From the NCBI RefSeq assembly GCF_000499845.2, contig NC_023758.2, positions 17,002,088 to 17,066,087 of the forward strand: a stretch of DNA of 64,000 nucleotides, given 5' to 3'. The stretch is from Phaseolus vulgaris (lineage: Eukaryota > Streptophyta > Magnoliopsida > Fabales > Fabaceae). Below the pieces are notes generated by a model. That model saw nothing but the letters and a program-made list of their open reading frames with translations, was not told the DNA's origin and did no database searches. A program made the position numbers and the translations under genes. Shown here in pieces: positions 45,450 through 57,256 of the stretch (within the stretch, counting starts at the first letter, position 1; each line of letters opens with the position of its first letter).

Positions 45450-47670
45450 TGATACAAACCAACAGATAACTAAGGATCCAACAAGCACTTCACAAATAGG
45501 TCAATAATCTTGGTATACAAAGCCAGACCCCACCAAGCCTCGAGAAACCATCAATAGAAGAAGAACCAGATACAACCCAGAATATCAGAAGTTCTTCCTT
45601 CTTGTTTTCCACAAAAACATGCTTGTAAATAATTTGGACTCAATTTGTGAGTCCAAATAGTAGAATAAACTAGACTAGGGTTCATAGAGCATAAAAGGGA
45701 GTGTCCTTAGTGCAATGGGCTTGCATGAAGCCCACTTTTTCAAGACAAGGCACCTAAGTGAGGAAGGGAAACCCTAGCTTCTAGAAACTAGGTCTAGGGG
45801 GCAGCATTGACCTTGGTAAAACCCTAGGGCTGCCCCTCTTCATGGACATTTCTACCCCTCTCTCATCTTGCTCTCCAAGTTACTCCTTCCTATATAAATG
45901 GTGCCTTCCTCCATGTATTTACATATTGAAATTTTATGTAAAGAAACTCTACTTGAGTGAATTCAGAGTCTGAGTACTCCTTTTTATCTGGGTCTTGTCT
46001 TGGGTGGGTAGTATCCTAAGTGACAATTCTAGGTCTTATCTTGAGTGAGTGACATATCAAGTGGTGGCTCTTGCATCACTCATCTTGGAGTCCCTTTGCT
46101 CCAAGTGGCGTGAATTTCCTTCCTAACCATAAGTTCTTTTCATCCCTTCATCTTTTTCATTCTTTATTTGCACAATTATCCATTTCCATTTCATGTTCTT
46201 TAAAGTTCCTTCCATTCGGTCATTCTTTATCATTTAGCCTTGTTTCGTTTCCTCTTTTATGTTTTCTGCAATTCCGCACCTTTGCATCATTGGCACCATA
46301 TAATTGTGTTTTTCTCTTTGCCCTTGTAAAGTGAACCTTCACACTTACTTAACCACGTGGTTAAGTTCGTGTCCAGTGAGGATCTTCTTAGGGTTCTCAC
46401 CTTTAAATTGCTAACTTCTAGAAACTAGGTCTAGGGGGCGACATTGACATTGGTCAAACCCTAGGGCTGCCCCTCTTCATGGACATTTCTACCCCTCTCA
46501 TCTTGCTCTCCAAGTTACTCCTTCCTATATAAAGGGTGCCTTCCTCCATGTTTGTACACATTGAAATTTTAAGTAAAGAAACTTTGCTTTAGTGAATTGA
46601 GAGTCCAAGTACTCCTTTTTATTTGAGTCTTATCTTGGGTGAGTATTATCCTAAGTGGCAACTCTGGGTCTTATCTTGAGTGAGTGACATCTCAAGTGGC
46701 AGCTTTTGCATCACTCATCTTGGAGTTCCTCTGCTCCAAGTGGCGTGAATTCCCTTTCTAACGCATAAGTTGTTTTCATCCCTTCATCTTTTTCCTTCTT
46801 TATTTGCACCATTATCCATTTCCATTTCATGTTCTTTAATGTTCCTTCCATTCGGTCATTCTTTATCATTTAGTCTTATTTCGTTTCTTCTTTTATGTTC
46901 TCTTCAAGTCCGCACCTTTACATCATTGTCACCATATTATTGTGTTTTTCTCTTTGCCTTTGTGAAGTGAACCTTCACACTTACTTAACCACTTGGTTAA
47001 ATTTGTGTCCAATAGGGATCTTCTTAGGGTTCTCACCTTTAAATTGCTAACTTCTAGAAACTAGGTTTATGGGGCGACATTGACCTTGGTCAAACCCTTC
47101 TTCATGGACATTTCTACCCCTCTCATCTTGCTCTCCAAGTTACTCCTTCCTATATAAAGGGTGCCTTCCTCCATGTTTGTACACATTGAAATTTTAAGTA
47201 AAGAAACTTTGCTTTAGTGAATTGAGAGTCCGAGTACTCCTTTTTATTTGAGTCTTATCTTGGGTGAGTATTATCCTAAGTGGCAACTCTGGGTCTTATC
47301 TTGAGTGAGTGACATCTCAAGTGGCAGCTTTTGCATCACTCATCTTGGAGTCCCTCTGCTCCAAGTGGCGTGAATTCCCTTTCTAATGCATAAGTTGTTT
47401 TCATCCCTTCATCTTTTTCCTTCTTTATTTGCACCATTATCCATTTCCATTTCATGTTCTTTAATGTTCCTTCCATTCGGTCATTCTTTATCATTTAGTC
47501 TTGTTTCGTTTCCTCTTTTATGTTCTCTTCAAGTCCGCACCTTTGCATCATTGTCACCATATTATTGTGTTTTTCTCTTTGCCTTTGTGAAGTGAACCTT
47601 CACACTTACTTAACCACTTGGTTAAATTTGTGTCCAATGGGGATCTTCTTAGGGTTCTCACCTTTAAATT
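45450..47670 (+). repeat. gypsy 3' LTR followed by two extra tandem copies of its distal part
   Basis: A first LTR copy begins at 45450. Its distal part (about 45776-46409, including TATATAAATGG, the R/U5 region and some downstream sequence) is repeated as 46410-47045 (636 bp) and 47046-47670 (625 bp). The junctions fall at the same GCTAACTTCTAG point. Each repeat keeps its own promoter-like TATATAAAGGG. The third copy lacks a short CTAGGGCTGCCC segment. Small ORFs starting with SSLHLF-type residues are repeated in each unit and are not genes. Confidence 0.9.
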
Positions 47671-47734
47671 GCTAAAATCCAAAATCTAAACAAAAGCGAA
47701 ACCTTTAAAATGTGCAATATAAAATCAACTCATA

Positions 47735-47815
47735 TCAACCTCGACTACGCGAAATGGGCTAGTCCACTTCGAAGATAATTTGTTTTCTAATTGATAGGGA
47801 TGTACCTTTCACATT
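47735..47815 (-). repeat. Short Tat pol fragment
   Basis: The + strand CTACGCGAAATGGGC...GTCCACTTCGAAGATAA resembles the Tat D sequence at about 58928-59005. This is therefore an isolated ~80-bp piece of the integrase C-terminal region on the minus strand. Confidence 0.7.
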
Positions 47816-48124
47816 TAAGCATGTGCTTAATGTGGAAAGTGTGACCACATGTGCTCCTCTAGCTAGGGTTTCTAAAAGCCTAAACTAGATTGTTTTTCTT
47901 GTGCCAGTGTGAGTCTAATTTATTACATTTAATGATGTCTTATAAAAAGACTAAAAAGAAAGAACAATTGATATTTTGGTCCATGCTCATGTGTTCTTCT
48001 TTTCAGGATCCTTTGATGAATAATGGGATGTTCTTGGCCAAGCCCTGAATAATTGGTCATCCTCCCAGAAGGTTAGGCTGGCTTAGTAGGTCCTCTTTCA
48101 TTCAGGGTTTCATCAGGACTCTTC
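47816..48124. other. Unclassified stretch
   Basis: About 300 bp between a Tat fragment and a LINE fragment. I see no coding or structural motif. Confidence 0.3.
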
Positions 48125-48310
48125 CTACTTTTCACAAAGAGTACACCTAAAACATATAAACAAGCCTTTATGCTGGATGTGTTGGTCAGTAGGAAGTCTT
48201 CCATGAAAAAAATTCAAAGAACCAATATTTGGAAGGAGGAATATATTGAGACCATATGAGCTTACCCCATCCACGAGAAACTCCGGGATCCAAAAGGAAC
48301 TTCCTAGCAT
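48125..48310 (-). pseudogene. LINE fragment (zinc-binding RT-associated region)
   Basis: Reads VDGVSSYGLNIFLLPNIGSL then FHGRLPTDQHIQHKG and CFRCTLCEK. This parallels LINE A (GVNSFGLYLFFLPKL and following) and the usual zf-RVT 'kiln RLPT' segment of plant LINEs. Only a fragment. Confidence 0.7.
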
Positions 48311-49491
48311 ATTTGAGATTAAATATCTTGATTCTGTTTAATAATAACACCATGAAACAAATGATTTACCTATTGAAGAGCCGAGGGAATACTTCATTAC
48401 ATTTATATAAACATAAATCTTAATAATAATAATAATAATAATAATATACCGCTTCATTAATAGTAATAAAAAATTTAATATTTAAATAAATATTTTATAT
48501 TTTTTAATTTCACGAAATCATAAAATTTTAAAATAATAATAATAATTAAACTTAATAAATATTAAAATTCTTATCTAATAAGTAAAGTGATAAAGTAGAA
48601 CAATTTAGATAAGTAAGCAGGAAAATCATAATGTATATCTTTTGGACCCTTCTCAACTTTGAGGTTAGTGCTTAAGATATGAGGCAATGAAACCTCGACA
48701 AGAACATGTACAAGAACATCATATGCTTTGCCAAGCCCTCTTTAACGATACATAAGGAGTATTGATGTTGTTAGTTACATAAATGACTTGCAATTTGTGT
48801 GAAAAGCTTAAACAAATATTTTTAATCTTTGTTCCTCCCTCTCTTATCCTAATTCCTCAATGTACCTTGACGATGCCTTCGAAAAAAGGTGCGACCCTTG
48901 GAGTTTAAAATCGATGAGGGCAATACTATTCGAGTTGATAATAGAGAGGAAGCCAGTGGCGGAGTTTGGAGATGGATTGGACATCGATGGATGAGTGAAC
49001 AAAACCAGATTGGAGATCTTTTCTCCGTAGGATGTAGCGTTAATGGTGGCTGTGATAGACCTAAGCCTTTATGGGTATCCCTTGACAAATGTCATTTACA
49101 TGTTCAACATTTTTATGATGTGTGCCACTCTATCTACCACTCTGTCTACCACATTATCACCATTTAATGTCGTTCATCCAAATTTAATAGAATGGACCAA
49201 ATTGCATATTTTTAAAAAAAACTTAGGACAAAATTGATTTTTTCTAAAAATCACTGGATCAAATTGACTATTGACCCTTAATGTAGGAACAAAAAGGTAT
49301 TATATCTAAATATTTATAATTCAATAGCCTAATTTAACATTTCATAACTTATAATTTTATTAGTTAGCATATGTTATTTCAAAAGTTATAATTTAGAAAA
49401 TTATTAATTAATATATAAGCTAATTTTACCAAACATATAGGCGTTGTGGGCATGCTTATATAAAATAAGTAAATACTTTTATCACATTGAT
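48311..49491. other. AT-rich stretch with microsatellite and dispersed repeat
   Basis: Contains a (TAA)n microsatellite (about 48420-48446). About 49095-49310 is related in inverted orientation to about 26860-26990. ORFs at 48849-49237 on both strands show no recognisable domain. Confidence 0.45.
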
Positions 49492-50165
49492 GTTTTTTTT
49501 TCGGATTTTATTAAAATATTTTAATATTATTAATTTAAAAAATATATTTTATAGATTTTTTTTATAAAACTCATGTTAATTATCATTATGAACTTTGATA
49601 TCTCAATTAGGTTGACATTTAAAATTTCACCTATCATCTGGCATCGCATGAAAATTTTATTAACAAAGAATATTTTTACACAACATGGGGAGGTCACACC
49701 AAACTCATGTAAAAAGAAGAATACACTCTCAATTAAAACCTGAACAAAAGGGAATTGAAACCTGTTATGGAAAAAATTCAAACTAATACAAGGTGGCAAC
49801 ACAAGATACCATATAAGTTTTATCTTATTTTCGAAACCAAGGGTAGTTAATTTGTTAGCATAATGATTTTCTACCCTAGAGATATGAGAAACCTTGAACT
49901 CCATGTCTTTACAAATATTTAAACATTTTCTTCATTCCCCCCTAATAGAACAAGGAATCATAATAGTATAGGAAAAAACATGACAAAGCAAAAAATAATC
50001 ACTTTCCAACCATAGTCTTCTATAACCAACAAAATAAACAAACTCTATGGCAAGAATGACTCCCATGATTTCACCAAACAAGGAATTCTATATCACCAGA
50101 TATACATAGAAACTCACAATTTACTCCCCTTTATTCCATCTAAAGATCCTAAGAAGGTACAGTTG
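49492..50165 (-). pseudogene. LINE B 3' end with RNase H remnant
   Basis: The minus strand shows LWLESDYFLLCHVFSY and MEFKVSHISRVENHYANKL, the end of a LINE RNase H domain. The 3' UTR is similar to LINE A (ATCTGGCATCGCATGA versus ATCTGTCATCACATGA), ending near an A-tail (T-run at 49492-49500). The upstream part of the same element is probably at 52600-55040, separated by the inserts at 50180-52570. Confidence 0.78.
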
Positions 50166-50179
50166 GCTCTAAAAGGGAG

Positions 50180-51180
50180 GTTAACTAGAAGCCTAAACTC
50201 AATTTCGATACCTACAAAATTATTATGACAAATACAATATCTAAATTATAAAAGATTGAGAGAAAAGTACGCACAAGATTTATACTGGTTCACCCACAAC
50301 CTGGGCTACGCTCAGTCCTCTCAAGCAACCACTTAAGAGCCTTTATCAACACAAATATTCAACACATTTCCAAGTAACACGTATTCAACACCTCTCCAGG
50401 CAACAAGTATTCTACACCTCTCCTGGTACAAGTATTATACACCTCTCCAGGTAATAAGTATTCTACACCTGTCTAGGTAACAAATCTTAATCTCCCCCTG
50501 AAATTAAGACATTTCAACAGATTAGAAACACTCTCAATCAAAGAGCAAGAATGAAAGTGCATAGGATTATCTTCACACAATGAATGATTTACAATGTATG
50601 CCTCACTCCCCAAATTATGAATGCTCTAAACAATAGATATGAAATAAAATCACAAAAAGACTATACACCCTAAGAATACGAATATGCTATGTAATCTTTG
50701 TCTTTATATAGTCTTTAGATTGTGACTGTTGAACCTTTGATTCTTCCATTTGTTCACATGGTTGTTAGACGTTGAATATGGAAGTTCTCCAATCTGATTG
50801 ATCATTCTGCATCTTGGACTTTAAATTTAACTTATTTTTTTCCTTCTTTAGTCCCAAATGTGAATGTTGATACTTTAATAATATAATCTTGAGTATCTGA
50901 TATCATATCTTTCATCATTGTGTATTGTTCATCATCATCATCTTCTCGTCAGATGCTGAATATGAAAACTTTTGCTTTGATTTGATTATGCATTTTAGAG
51001 CGTATTGAACAATTTGAATTGTTTCCTTTCTAATTGCTAATATGAATGTTAACCCTTTAATGCTTTGTGACTTGATTCTTCAATCATCTCTGTCACATTG
51101 TGATGTGAGTTGATTTTAAGATTGCACATTTTATGGGTTGGACTTTGTTTATGTTTTTTTAAGCAGAATATGGTGAGAAA
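50180..51180 (-). mobile_element. Ty1/copia-type LTR (different family)
   Basis: The + strand has TTTATACTGGTTCACCCACA and GGGCTACGCTCAGTCC, landmarks shared with copia LTRs. Five 26-bp tandem units lie at 50356-50484 (core CACCTCTCCAGGTAA). A promoter CTATATAAAGACAAAG is on the minus strand near 50712. Exact ends and target duplication are not defined. Confidence 0.6.
50356..50484 (-). repeat. Five tandem units of about 26 bp in a copia-type LTR
   Basis: Units start at 50356, 50382, 50408, 50433 and 50459, each beginning TATTCTACAC or a close variant and ending in a GTAACAAG-like stretch. Confidence 0.9.
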
Positions 51181-51184
51181 CCCA

Positions 51185-52028
51185 AAGAAGATTCCCACTG
51201 GACACGAACTTAACCAAATGGTTAAGTAAGTGTGAAGGTTCACTTCTAGAGGGCAAAGGAAAAAGACAATTATATGGTGATGATGATGAAGAGCTACAAA
51301 ATTATAAGGGAAAGAAAGAAGATGGAAACCGAATAGACAAAGATGAACACAAGAACATAAAGGAATGGAAAATAAAAAGATGAAAGGAAAGAGAAGCTTA
51401 GGATGATGAAGGTATGGTCACGCCACTTGGAGGGGGAGGAGACTCTAAGATGAGTGGTGAAGAACCGCCACTTGAGATGTTGTGAACTCAAGATAAGACC
51501 AAAGATAATAGGAAAATTGACTCACTAAACACTCTGACAGAGTTTCTTTACTTTCAAAATTCAATGTATCAATTACATGAGGCAAGACATCCTTTATATA
51601 GGAGAGAGTGACTTGGGGAGCAAGAGTGAGAGGGGTAGGGGTGTCATTTGTGAGAAACCTTCTAGAAGGTAGGTCATAAAACGCTAAACTTGGTGCACTT
51701 GTCATGAAAGATGGGCTTTGCACAAGCTGAATTTATGCTAAGTACACCTCAATTTATGCTAAGTACACCCCAATTTATGCTAAGTGAACCCTACTCTAGC
51801 TTATTCTTCTATTTACACCCCAAAGTGAGCCCAATTTATTTACATAAACTTGTTTTGTGAAAAGACTAAAAGGAATAACATATGATATTTTTGGTTTGTC
51901 TGGTTCTTCTTATATTGGGCTCTCTTGAGGTTTGGTGGGGGCCTGGTCTTGTATGTTGAGATAACTGACCTAATTGTGAAGTGTCTGTTGTGTCCTTAGT
52001 CATCTGCTTGTGAATGTGATTTGTATCA
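51185..52028 (-). repeat. gypsy LTR (same family as 40359 and 45450), minus strand
   Basis: Starts TGATACAAATC at 52028 after a PPT (CTTGGGGGCA) and runs to about 51185, where GTTAAGTTCGTGTCCAGTGG is found as at the end of the 45450 unit. It carries deletions relative to that copy. Confidence 0.82.
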
Positions 52029-52330
52029 TGCCCCCAAGTTGGAAAGAATTCAACCTCGAATATGGAACTCTTGTAAATAACATAGTTAGTTTGTTCACAA
52101 GACAAATAGAAATATTTCGAGCATTGGGTTATGAATCAAACTTATGTTCATGAAGTTTTGGGAGTTCGCATGGATGAGTTCTAGATACAGACCATGTTTG
52201 TAAAGAATGTTTAGGGAGGAAGTGATTTGTTTGTGAAAATCCTCTTAGAAGGTGAGAACCCTTAGGAGGTTTTTCAATGTCATCCCCATACTTCTTTATC
52301 AAAGATGTCAAGTATTTAGAATGATTTGGG
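52029..52330 (-). pseudogene. gypsy pol 3' end, minus strand
   Basis: Reads KPPKGSHLLRGFSQTNHFLP and ends SFQLGG before the PPT. It is the counterpart of 45178-45449 in a second, inverted copy. Confidence 0.75.
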
Positions 52331-52570
52331 GATACAAACCATCTTAAGAAACAAATGACTAAGGACAAAAAAGACACTTCACAATTAAGTCAGTTATCTT
52401 AGCATCCAAGACAACAGTTATCTTAGCATCAAATGTTCTTTCTTCTAGTATTTTTAAAAAACAAGTTTATATAAATAAATTGGGCTCACTTTAGGGCTCC
52501 AAATAGAAGAATAAGCTAGAGTAGGGTTCACAAAGCCTAATGTGCTTAACCAAGGGGCTTTTTATAAATT
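52331..52570 (+). repeat. gypsy LTR start, plus strand, head-to-head with the 52028 LTR
   Basis: ATACAAACC, then GACTAAGGAC and CACTTCACAATTAAGTCAG, match the beginning of the LTR family but on the + strand. The copy ends near 52570. It joins the other end of the ~300-bp pol fragment, so two LTR starts point away from each other. Confidence 0.75.
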
Positions 52571-52599
52571 TAAGAAAAAAGATAATCCCTAAATGAGAA

Positions 52600-55040
52600 A
52601 TCTTAGTCGAATCATGAAAGACATTTTAAAGCCTAGTACAAAAATAAATAGTAGAAAGACAATAAAAAAATAAATGACAAATATCTTCCTTATTTTTCCT
52701 ACTTAGAGTACACATACAACATAATATAACCTTTCCTTTATGTATGTCTTTATAAGAAGGAAGCCTATCATGCAAGACTTTCCAAAGGACTAAATATTTA
52801 GAATGAGGGATAGAGTTAGACGACATCAACATCCCCGAATCACTAGGAGAAGAAGATAAGTAGAAGAAATCCCTGACAACTTTTAGATTGAGGACTCCAT
52901 TATCATTCAACACCTAATTAGGGATATCAGGAAAATCAGAGGAATGTTAAGCAATATGTTAAGATTATAGGAAACATTCTAAAAGATGAATATCTTGGTA
53001 AGGAACATATTAAATGAAAGATACACATATAGAGGAACATTAAAGATCATTTCAAAAGTTAATTTGATCTCTGTTACCAAGAGTGCTGAAAGTATTTCAA
53101 GGATAATGTCATTTAATCATTTATCCTAGGCCAAACATAAGATGAATGATAGTTAGGGATCTCTATATATGTAGTCTTAAGAAACCTAGCTCTCATGGAC
53201 AAACCAAGGCTTATGACTGTAAGCAACACCCAACAATCTAAGAAGATAAACCTTGTTCTCTACCTGATAGTTAAGAACTTGCAAACCATAATCACTTAAA
53301 ACTGCAAACAGTACTCCACTTAACATTAACCATACTAAACTTGGTAATATCACCACTCCATATGAAATTTCTAATATAATTGTCAACATCTTTAATCAAA
53401 ATTACAAGCCACTTATATATCTAAAAGCTATAAGCCATAAAACAAAAAATAACCGAATTAATTGAACCCTGCCTTCGCTTTCCAAGAAACCAATTTATAT
53501 TTCACCATATCAGCCAAAGGTTGGAGATATCTAGACCTTGGAACACCAACAAAAATCAGAACACTAAGACAATTAAAAGGAATAGCTCCATGATGTAATG
53601 ACATTCTTAATTTTCCATTGAAAGCAGTAGAAATATCCGTAGTAAAAAAATTGGCTTTTAATTAAATTCATCCATTAACCTAAAACAAACCATAAGGATA
53701 CAAAAAAATCCATCAGATTAGACAAGGTTTTTTTTGTTAGCCCAACAAAAGATAAAAATATCATCAACATAAAAACATGAAAAGGGAACATAGTCCCTTT
53801 AGGGCAACCATAAGGAGAATCTTTTGATATGAGATAAGAAGGGAAAAAACTCTGTTAAGAACCTCTTCAAATAGGTAGAAAAGGAGGGGAGATAAATGAT
53901 ATCATTGCCTTACACCCTTGTTGCAATCAAAGTTCCTTACCAAATTACCATTCATTATTTTGATAAAAAGTTGAGCCAAGTTGAGAATAGTCTGAATCTA
54001 GTTGGTGAAAATATAGTGAAAATAAAATTGTTGTAAGACCTGCAAAAGGAAACTCTAATTGAGCGTATGAAATGCCTTTTCTATATCAATTTTAATAGTA
54101 ACATTACCTCTCTTAACCTTTTTGGACAATAGTTTGATAACTTTTGAAGCAATGCCTATACAATCCTTAATCTACCTACACTTAACAAAACCATTTTGAT
54201 TATAAGAAATGATTCTACTAGAGACAACAAAAAGTCTATCAGCCAAAATCTTATATAACTTTGAATTTAAAGTTGACAACAATAATTGGTTGAAAATCTT
54301 TAATTGCATTAGCACTCAGAAACCTTCGGAATAAGGGAGGAAACATTGAAATTCATGCTAGAAAGAAACCAACTTAGAACAAAAAGATTGCCTACAACAA
54401 CACAAACATTAGAATTAATGATATTTCATCAAGCATGAAAGAAAACTCCTTTATAGCCATCAAGAAGAGAGGCACTAACATAATTAAGAGCAAACATAAC
54501 CTGCTTATTTTAATCATTGTCAAGGAACTTAGTTAAAACCTCATTCTCTTATTTGGAAACCAAATTAGGAATACATTTAGATATTAAACCACTTTTATGG
54601 TTTAGGGAGATAAAGGATCTATCTTCAACAACATATAACTCCTTATAATAAGCTAAGATATGATATTTAATATGCTTTCGATCTTCAATAAAATTATCTT
54701 CATGAAGAATTTTTAAAATGCCACTAGAATTATGCATTTTCTAACAACAACAAAGAAAAAAAAATGTCCCTATCACCATCATTGAACAAAATTAACTTGG
54801 CATTCTCTTTCTAGTACATATCATGACTATCCAAAGGAAGATTCAACTCATCCATAGCCAACCTTTCTTTAGCAAGGAAGGGATTTAGATCATTGGAACT
54901 AACTAACTCAATCTAATCTTGTATGGCTTTTCAGAAATCTTGCTTCTCAATGGAAAAAAATATGTGTTCCTAAAAATTCCTATTCCAAGATTTAAGATAG
55001 AGTTTCTACCTTTGCAATTTCTTCTACATGATGAACATGA
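52600..55040 (-). mobile_element. LINE B, degenerate RT region
   Basis: On the minus strand, degraded segments of a plant L1 element lie in order from 55040 down: linker (ENAKLILFNDGDRD), RT region with multiple stops, SYGVVILPSLVWLM-type residues, VYLLRLLGVAYSHKPW, and zf-RVT (YLVLWKVLHDRLPSYKDI, CCMCTLSRKNKEDICHLF). The domain order matches LINE A. The element is cut at 55041 by a SIRE-like LTR, and its 3' end is probably at 49492-50165. Confidence 0.78.
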
Positions 55041-55935
55041 TGTTGAACAAGGCCTTGATGCCTCCAAATCTCTATGGATTGCTTGAAGACTGGATGTAGC
55101 TTGTGTGTGTGTGTTATGATTAGTTTGAATTGTAAACCAACTCTTAGTTAGGATTTAAAGTTGGTTTAAATCAAATCCTTTTGAAAAAGAGTGTTTTACA
55201 AAGAAGTGAAAGAACAACCAGTTGTTTTATCGTTTCAATCGGTTGTTTGACACTTCGTGTTTTTGAAACAGGTTTGACAAAGCTTGAATTGATTGACTTT
55301 GTTGTCAAACCAATTCAATCGGTTGTTTAAACAATTCAATCAATTGTTTTTTGAAATTTCTTAACAAAATTTGTTAAGTTTGGTAAATCTGTTTTAGCTT
55401 ATTCAAAACTGTTTTGTCTCCTTCATTAAATGCGTTTAACTGCCTTTTGGAGTTTATGTAAGTGGTGTTAACGCAACTGGCTAAAGGGATAAGAGATTAA
55501 TCTTTTAAAAAATAGTTTTCTCCACGATTTACATAAAGCTTTGGTTGAACTTGCCAAATGTGGAATATGATTGTGTGTAATCTTTTGTGATTCAATCTGT
55601 ATCAAATGTGTTCTTTCCTTATTCTCTCTTGATTTGTAGAGAGTTGTGTTTCACAAAGTCAGAGGGTGTTTTGATCTATGGTGAGATGATTTTCAAAAGG
55701 AAATGTGTGTTCTTGAGGGGTTCAAGATCACTTCTTTGGTGTGTGTATGTTTGTAATCTGTGATTGATTGCATAGTGGAATAACCAGTGGTTTCTGGGGA
55801 CTGAATGTAGTTATTGGTGTAAGAGTGAATCAGTATAAAGTTGTTGTGTGATTCTTTCTTTCCCTAATCTCAATTGTATTGGCTTTTAGTTGTTTTTATA
55901 AACTGCAACAACCGGTTGATTTTCTGGAAATCAAC
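55041..55935 (+). repeat. 5' LTR remnant of the deleted SIRE-like element
   Basis: Starts TGTTGAACAAGG. It has modules at 55215-55245 and 55316-55346 and the R-region landmarks, and breaks off after a single half-site at 55909-55918, where RT sequence begins. Confidence 0.88.
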
Positions 55936-55936
55936 T

Positions 55937-56854
55937 AATGAGTGTTCAGAAACAAACTAGATGAAATTGAAGTGATTACAAGAAACAATGCTAGGTTGGT
56001 TTTCAAAGGTTACAATCAAGAGGAAGGAATAGACTATGATGAAACCTTTGCACCTGTGGCCAGATTGGAAGCTGTGAGATTGCTGCTTGCCTTTGCCTGC
56101 ATGAGTGGTTTCAAACTGTTCCAAATGGATGTGAAGAGTGCCTTTTCAAATGGGTTTATTATTGAGGAGGTCTCTGTCTCACAACCACCTGATTTTAAGG
56201 ATCATCAACATCCCAATCATATTTACAAGCTGAAGAACGCTTCAGATGGGCTCAAACAAGATCCAAGACAGTGGTATCATAACTATGAGAGAGGCAAAAT
56301 TGATAAGACTCTTTTCATTAAAAAGTCCAAATGTGTTATCATTTTAGTTTAAATTTATGTTGATGACATCATATTTGGTGCTACTAATGATAGTTTATGT
56401 GAAGAATTTGTGGCAGCAATGCAAGGGGAGTTTGAAATGTCTATGATGGGAGAATTATCATTCTTCTTAGGGCTACATGTTAAGCAATCAAAGGATGTCA
56501 TCTTCCTTAGCCAAACCAAGTATTACAATGAGATTCTCAAGAAGTTTGAAATGGAAAACTGCAAAGAAGCATCCACACCAATGTCCACAAGTTGTTATAT
56601 GGATGCTGACTTGGCTGGAACATCAGTAAATCAAACCAAATTCAGAGGATTGATTGGTTCTTTGCTTTGTGATAACAACAAGTGCTATTAATCTCACAAA
56701 TAATCAGATTCAACATTCAAGGAGAAAGGACATTGAAATTCGCCATCATTTTATAGGAGATCATGTGAGCAATGGGGATTGTGAAGTTCATTTTATTGAA
56801 ATTGGAAGACAACTTGCAAATATCTTCACCAAGCCACTGCCCAAGAAGAAATGA
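55937..56854 (+). pseudogene. SIRE-like RT/RNase H with internal deletions
   Basis: RT motifs: FRNKLDEIEVITRNNARLVF, DYDETFAPVARLEAVR, FKLFQMDVKSAFSNGF, then, after an in-frame stop near 56350, YVDDIIFGATND with the catalytic DD. Relative to the copy at 62277-63317, nine codons are missing after QWY. About 140 codons are also missing between IGSLL and LCDNN, joining RT directly to the end of RNase H (NQIQHSRRKDIEIRHHF, IFTKPLPKKK). The deletion points share TTGCT-like bases. Non-functional. Confidence 0.9.
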
Positions 56855-56937
56855 GTTGGTTATTCTTGATTCTCATATTCTCATATTCTCATATTCTTAC
56901 TTAATTATGTTCTTAGCAACTTGTCTCACTCTATTTG

Positions 56938-57256
56938 AGAAGACAAGTAAGGGGAGATTTATCTGGCTTTATGTGTTGAACAACTGCAATTTATCTGGTT
57001 TTTTATATGGTTTAAATCTAGTGTATATTTGTTGCTGCTTTGCTATGATTCTGCACCTATTTCACTGGTTTTCTCACTGATTTTGTTGGTTTTCTAGTTG
57101 GAAACCACTTGATGAAAACTGGTTCATTAGTGTTGTTTAAACCTGCACTTTATTGCTATCTGGTACATGCACAATTGTTGTTTTGCAGGTGCTTTCAAAT
57201 TCAAACAAAACAAGACAAGCAAACCAGGGATTTGCCTTCATCAAATAAGGGGAGAT
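56938..57256 (+). promoter_or_regulatory. Two PPT-like tracts before the 3' LTR
   Basis: GAGAAGACAAGTAAGGGGAG at 56938-56960 and CATCAAATAAGGGGAGAT ending at 57256, directly before the LTR. The doubled tract recurs in the other SIRE-like copies of the window. Confidence 0.7.

Larger units (their letters stand above)
40359..47675 (+). mobile_element. Rearranged composite of Ty3/gypsy sequences
   Basis: An LTR beginning TGATACATACC (40359) recurs in the same orientation at 45450 (TGATACAAACC). Between them are the end and LTR of another gypsy element (41061-42003), a SIRE-like LTR (42423-43528), a degraded gag (43970-45040) and a short pol end with PPT (45178-45449). Most of pol is absent. No matching target duplication for GAGAG (40354-40358) is found. 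The right end is a tandem array of LTR-derived units. I therefore read it as several events, not one intact element. Confidence 0.75.

Noticed and set aside
46071..47595. Three similar ORFs (66-87 codons) that look like a small gene family
   Set aside because: They sit at the same place in each of three tandem LTR-derived units and have no domain; they are repeats of non-coding LTR sequence.
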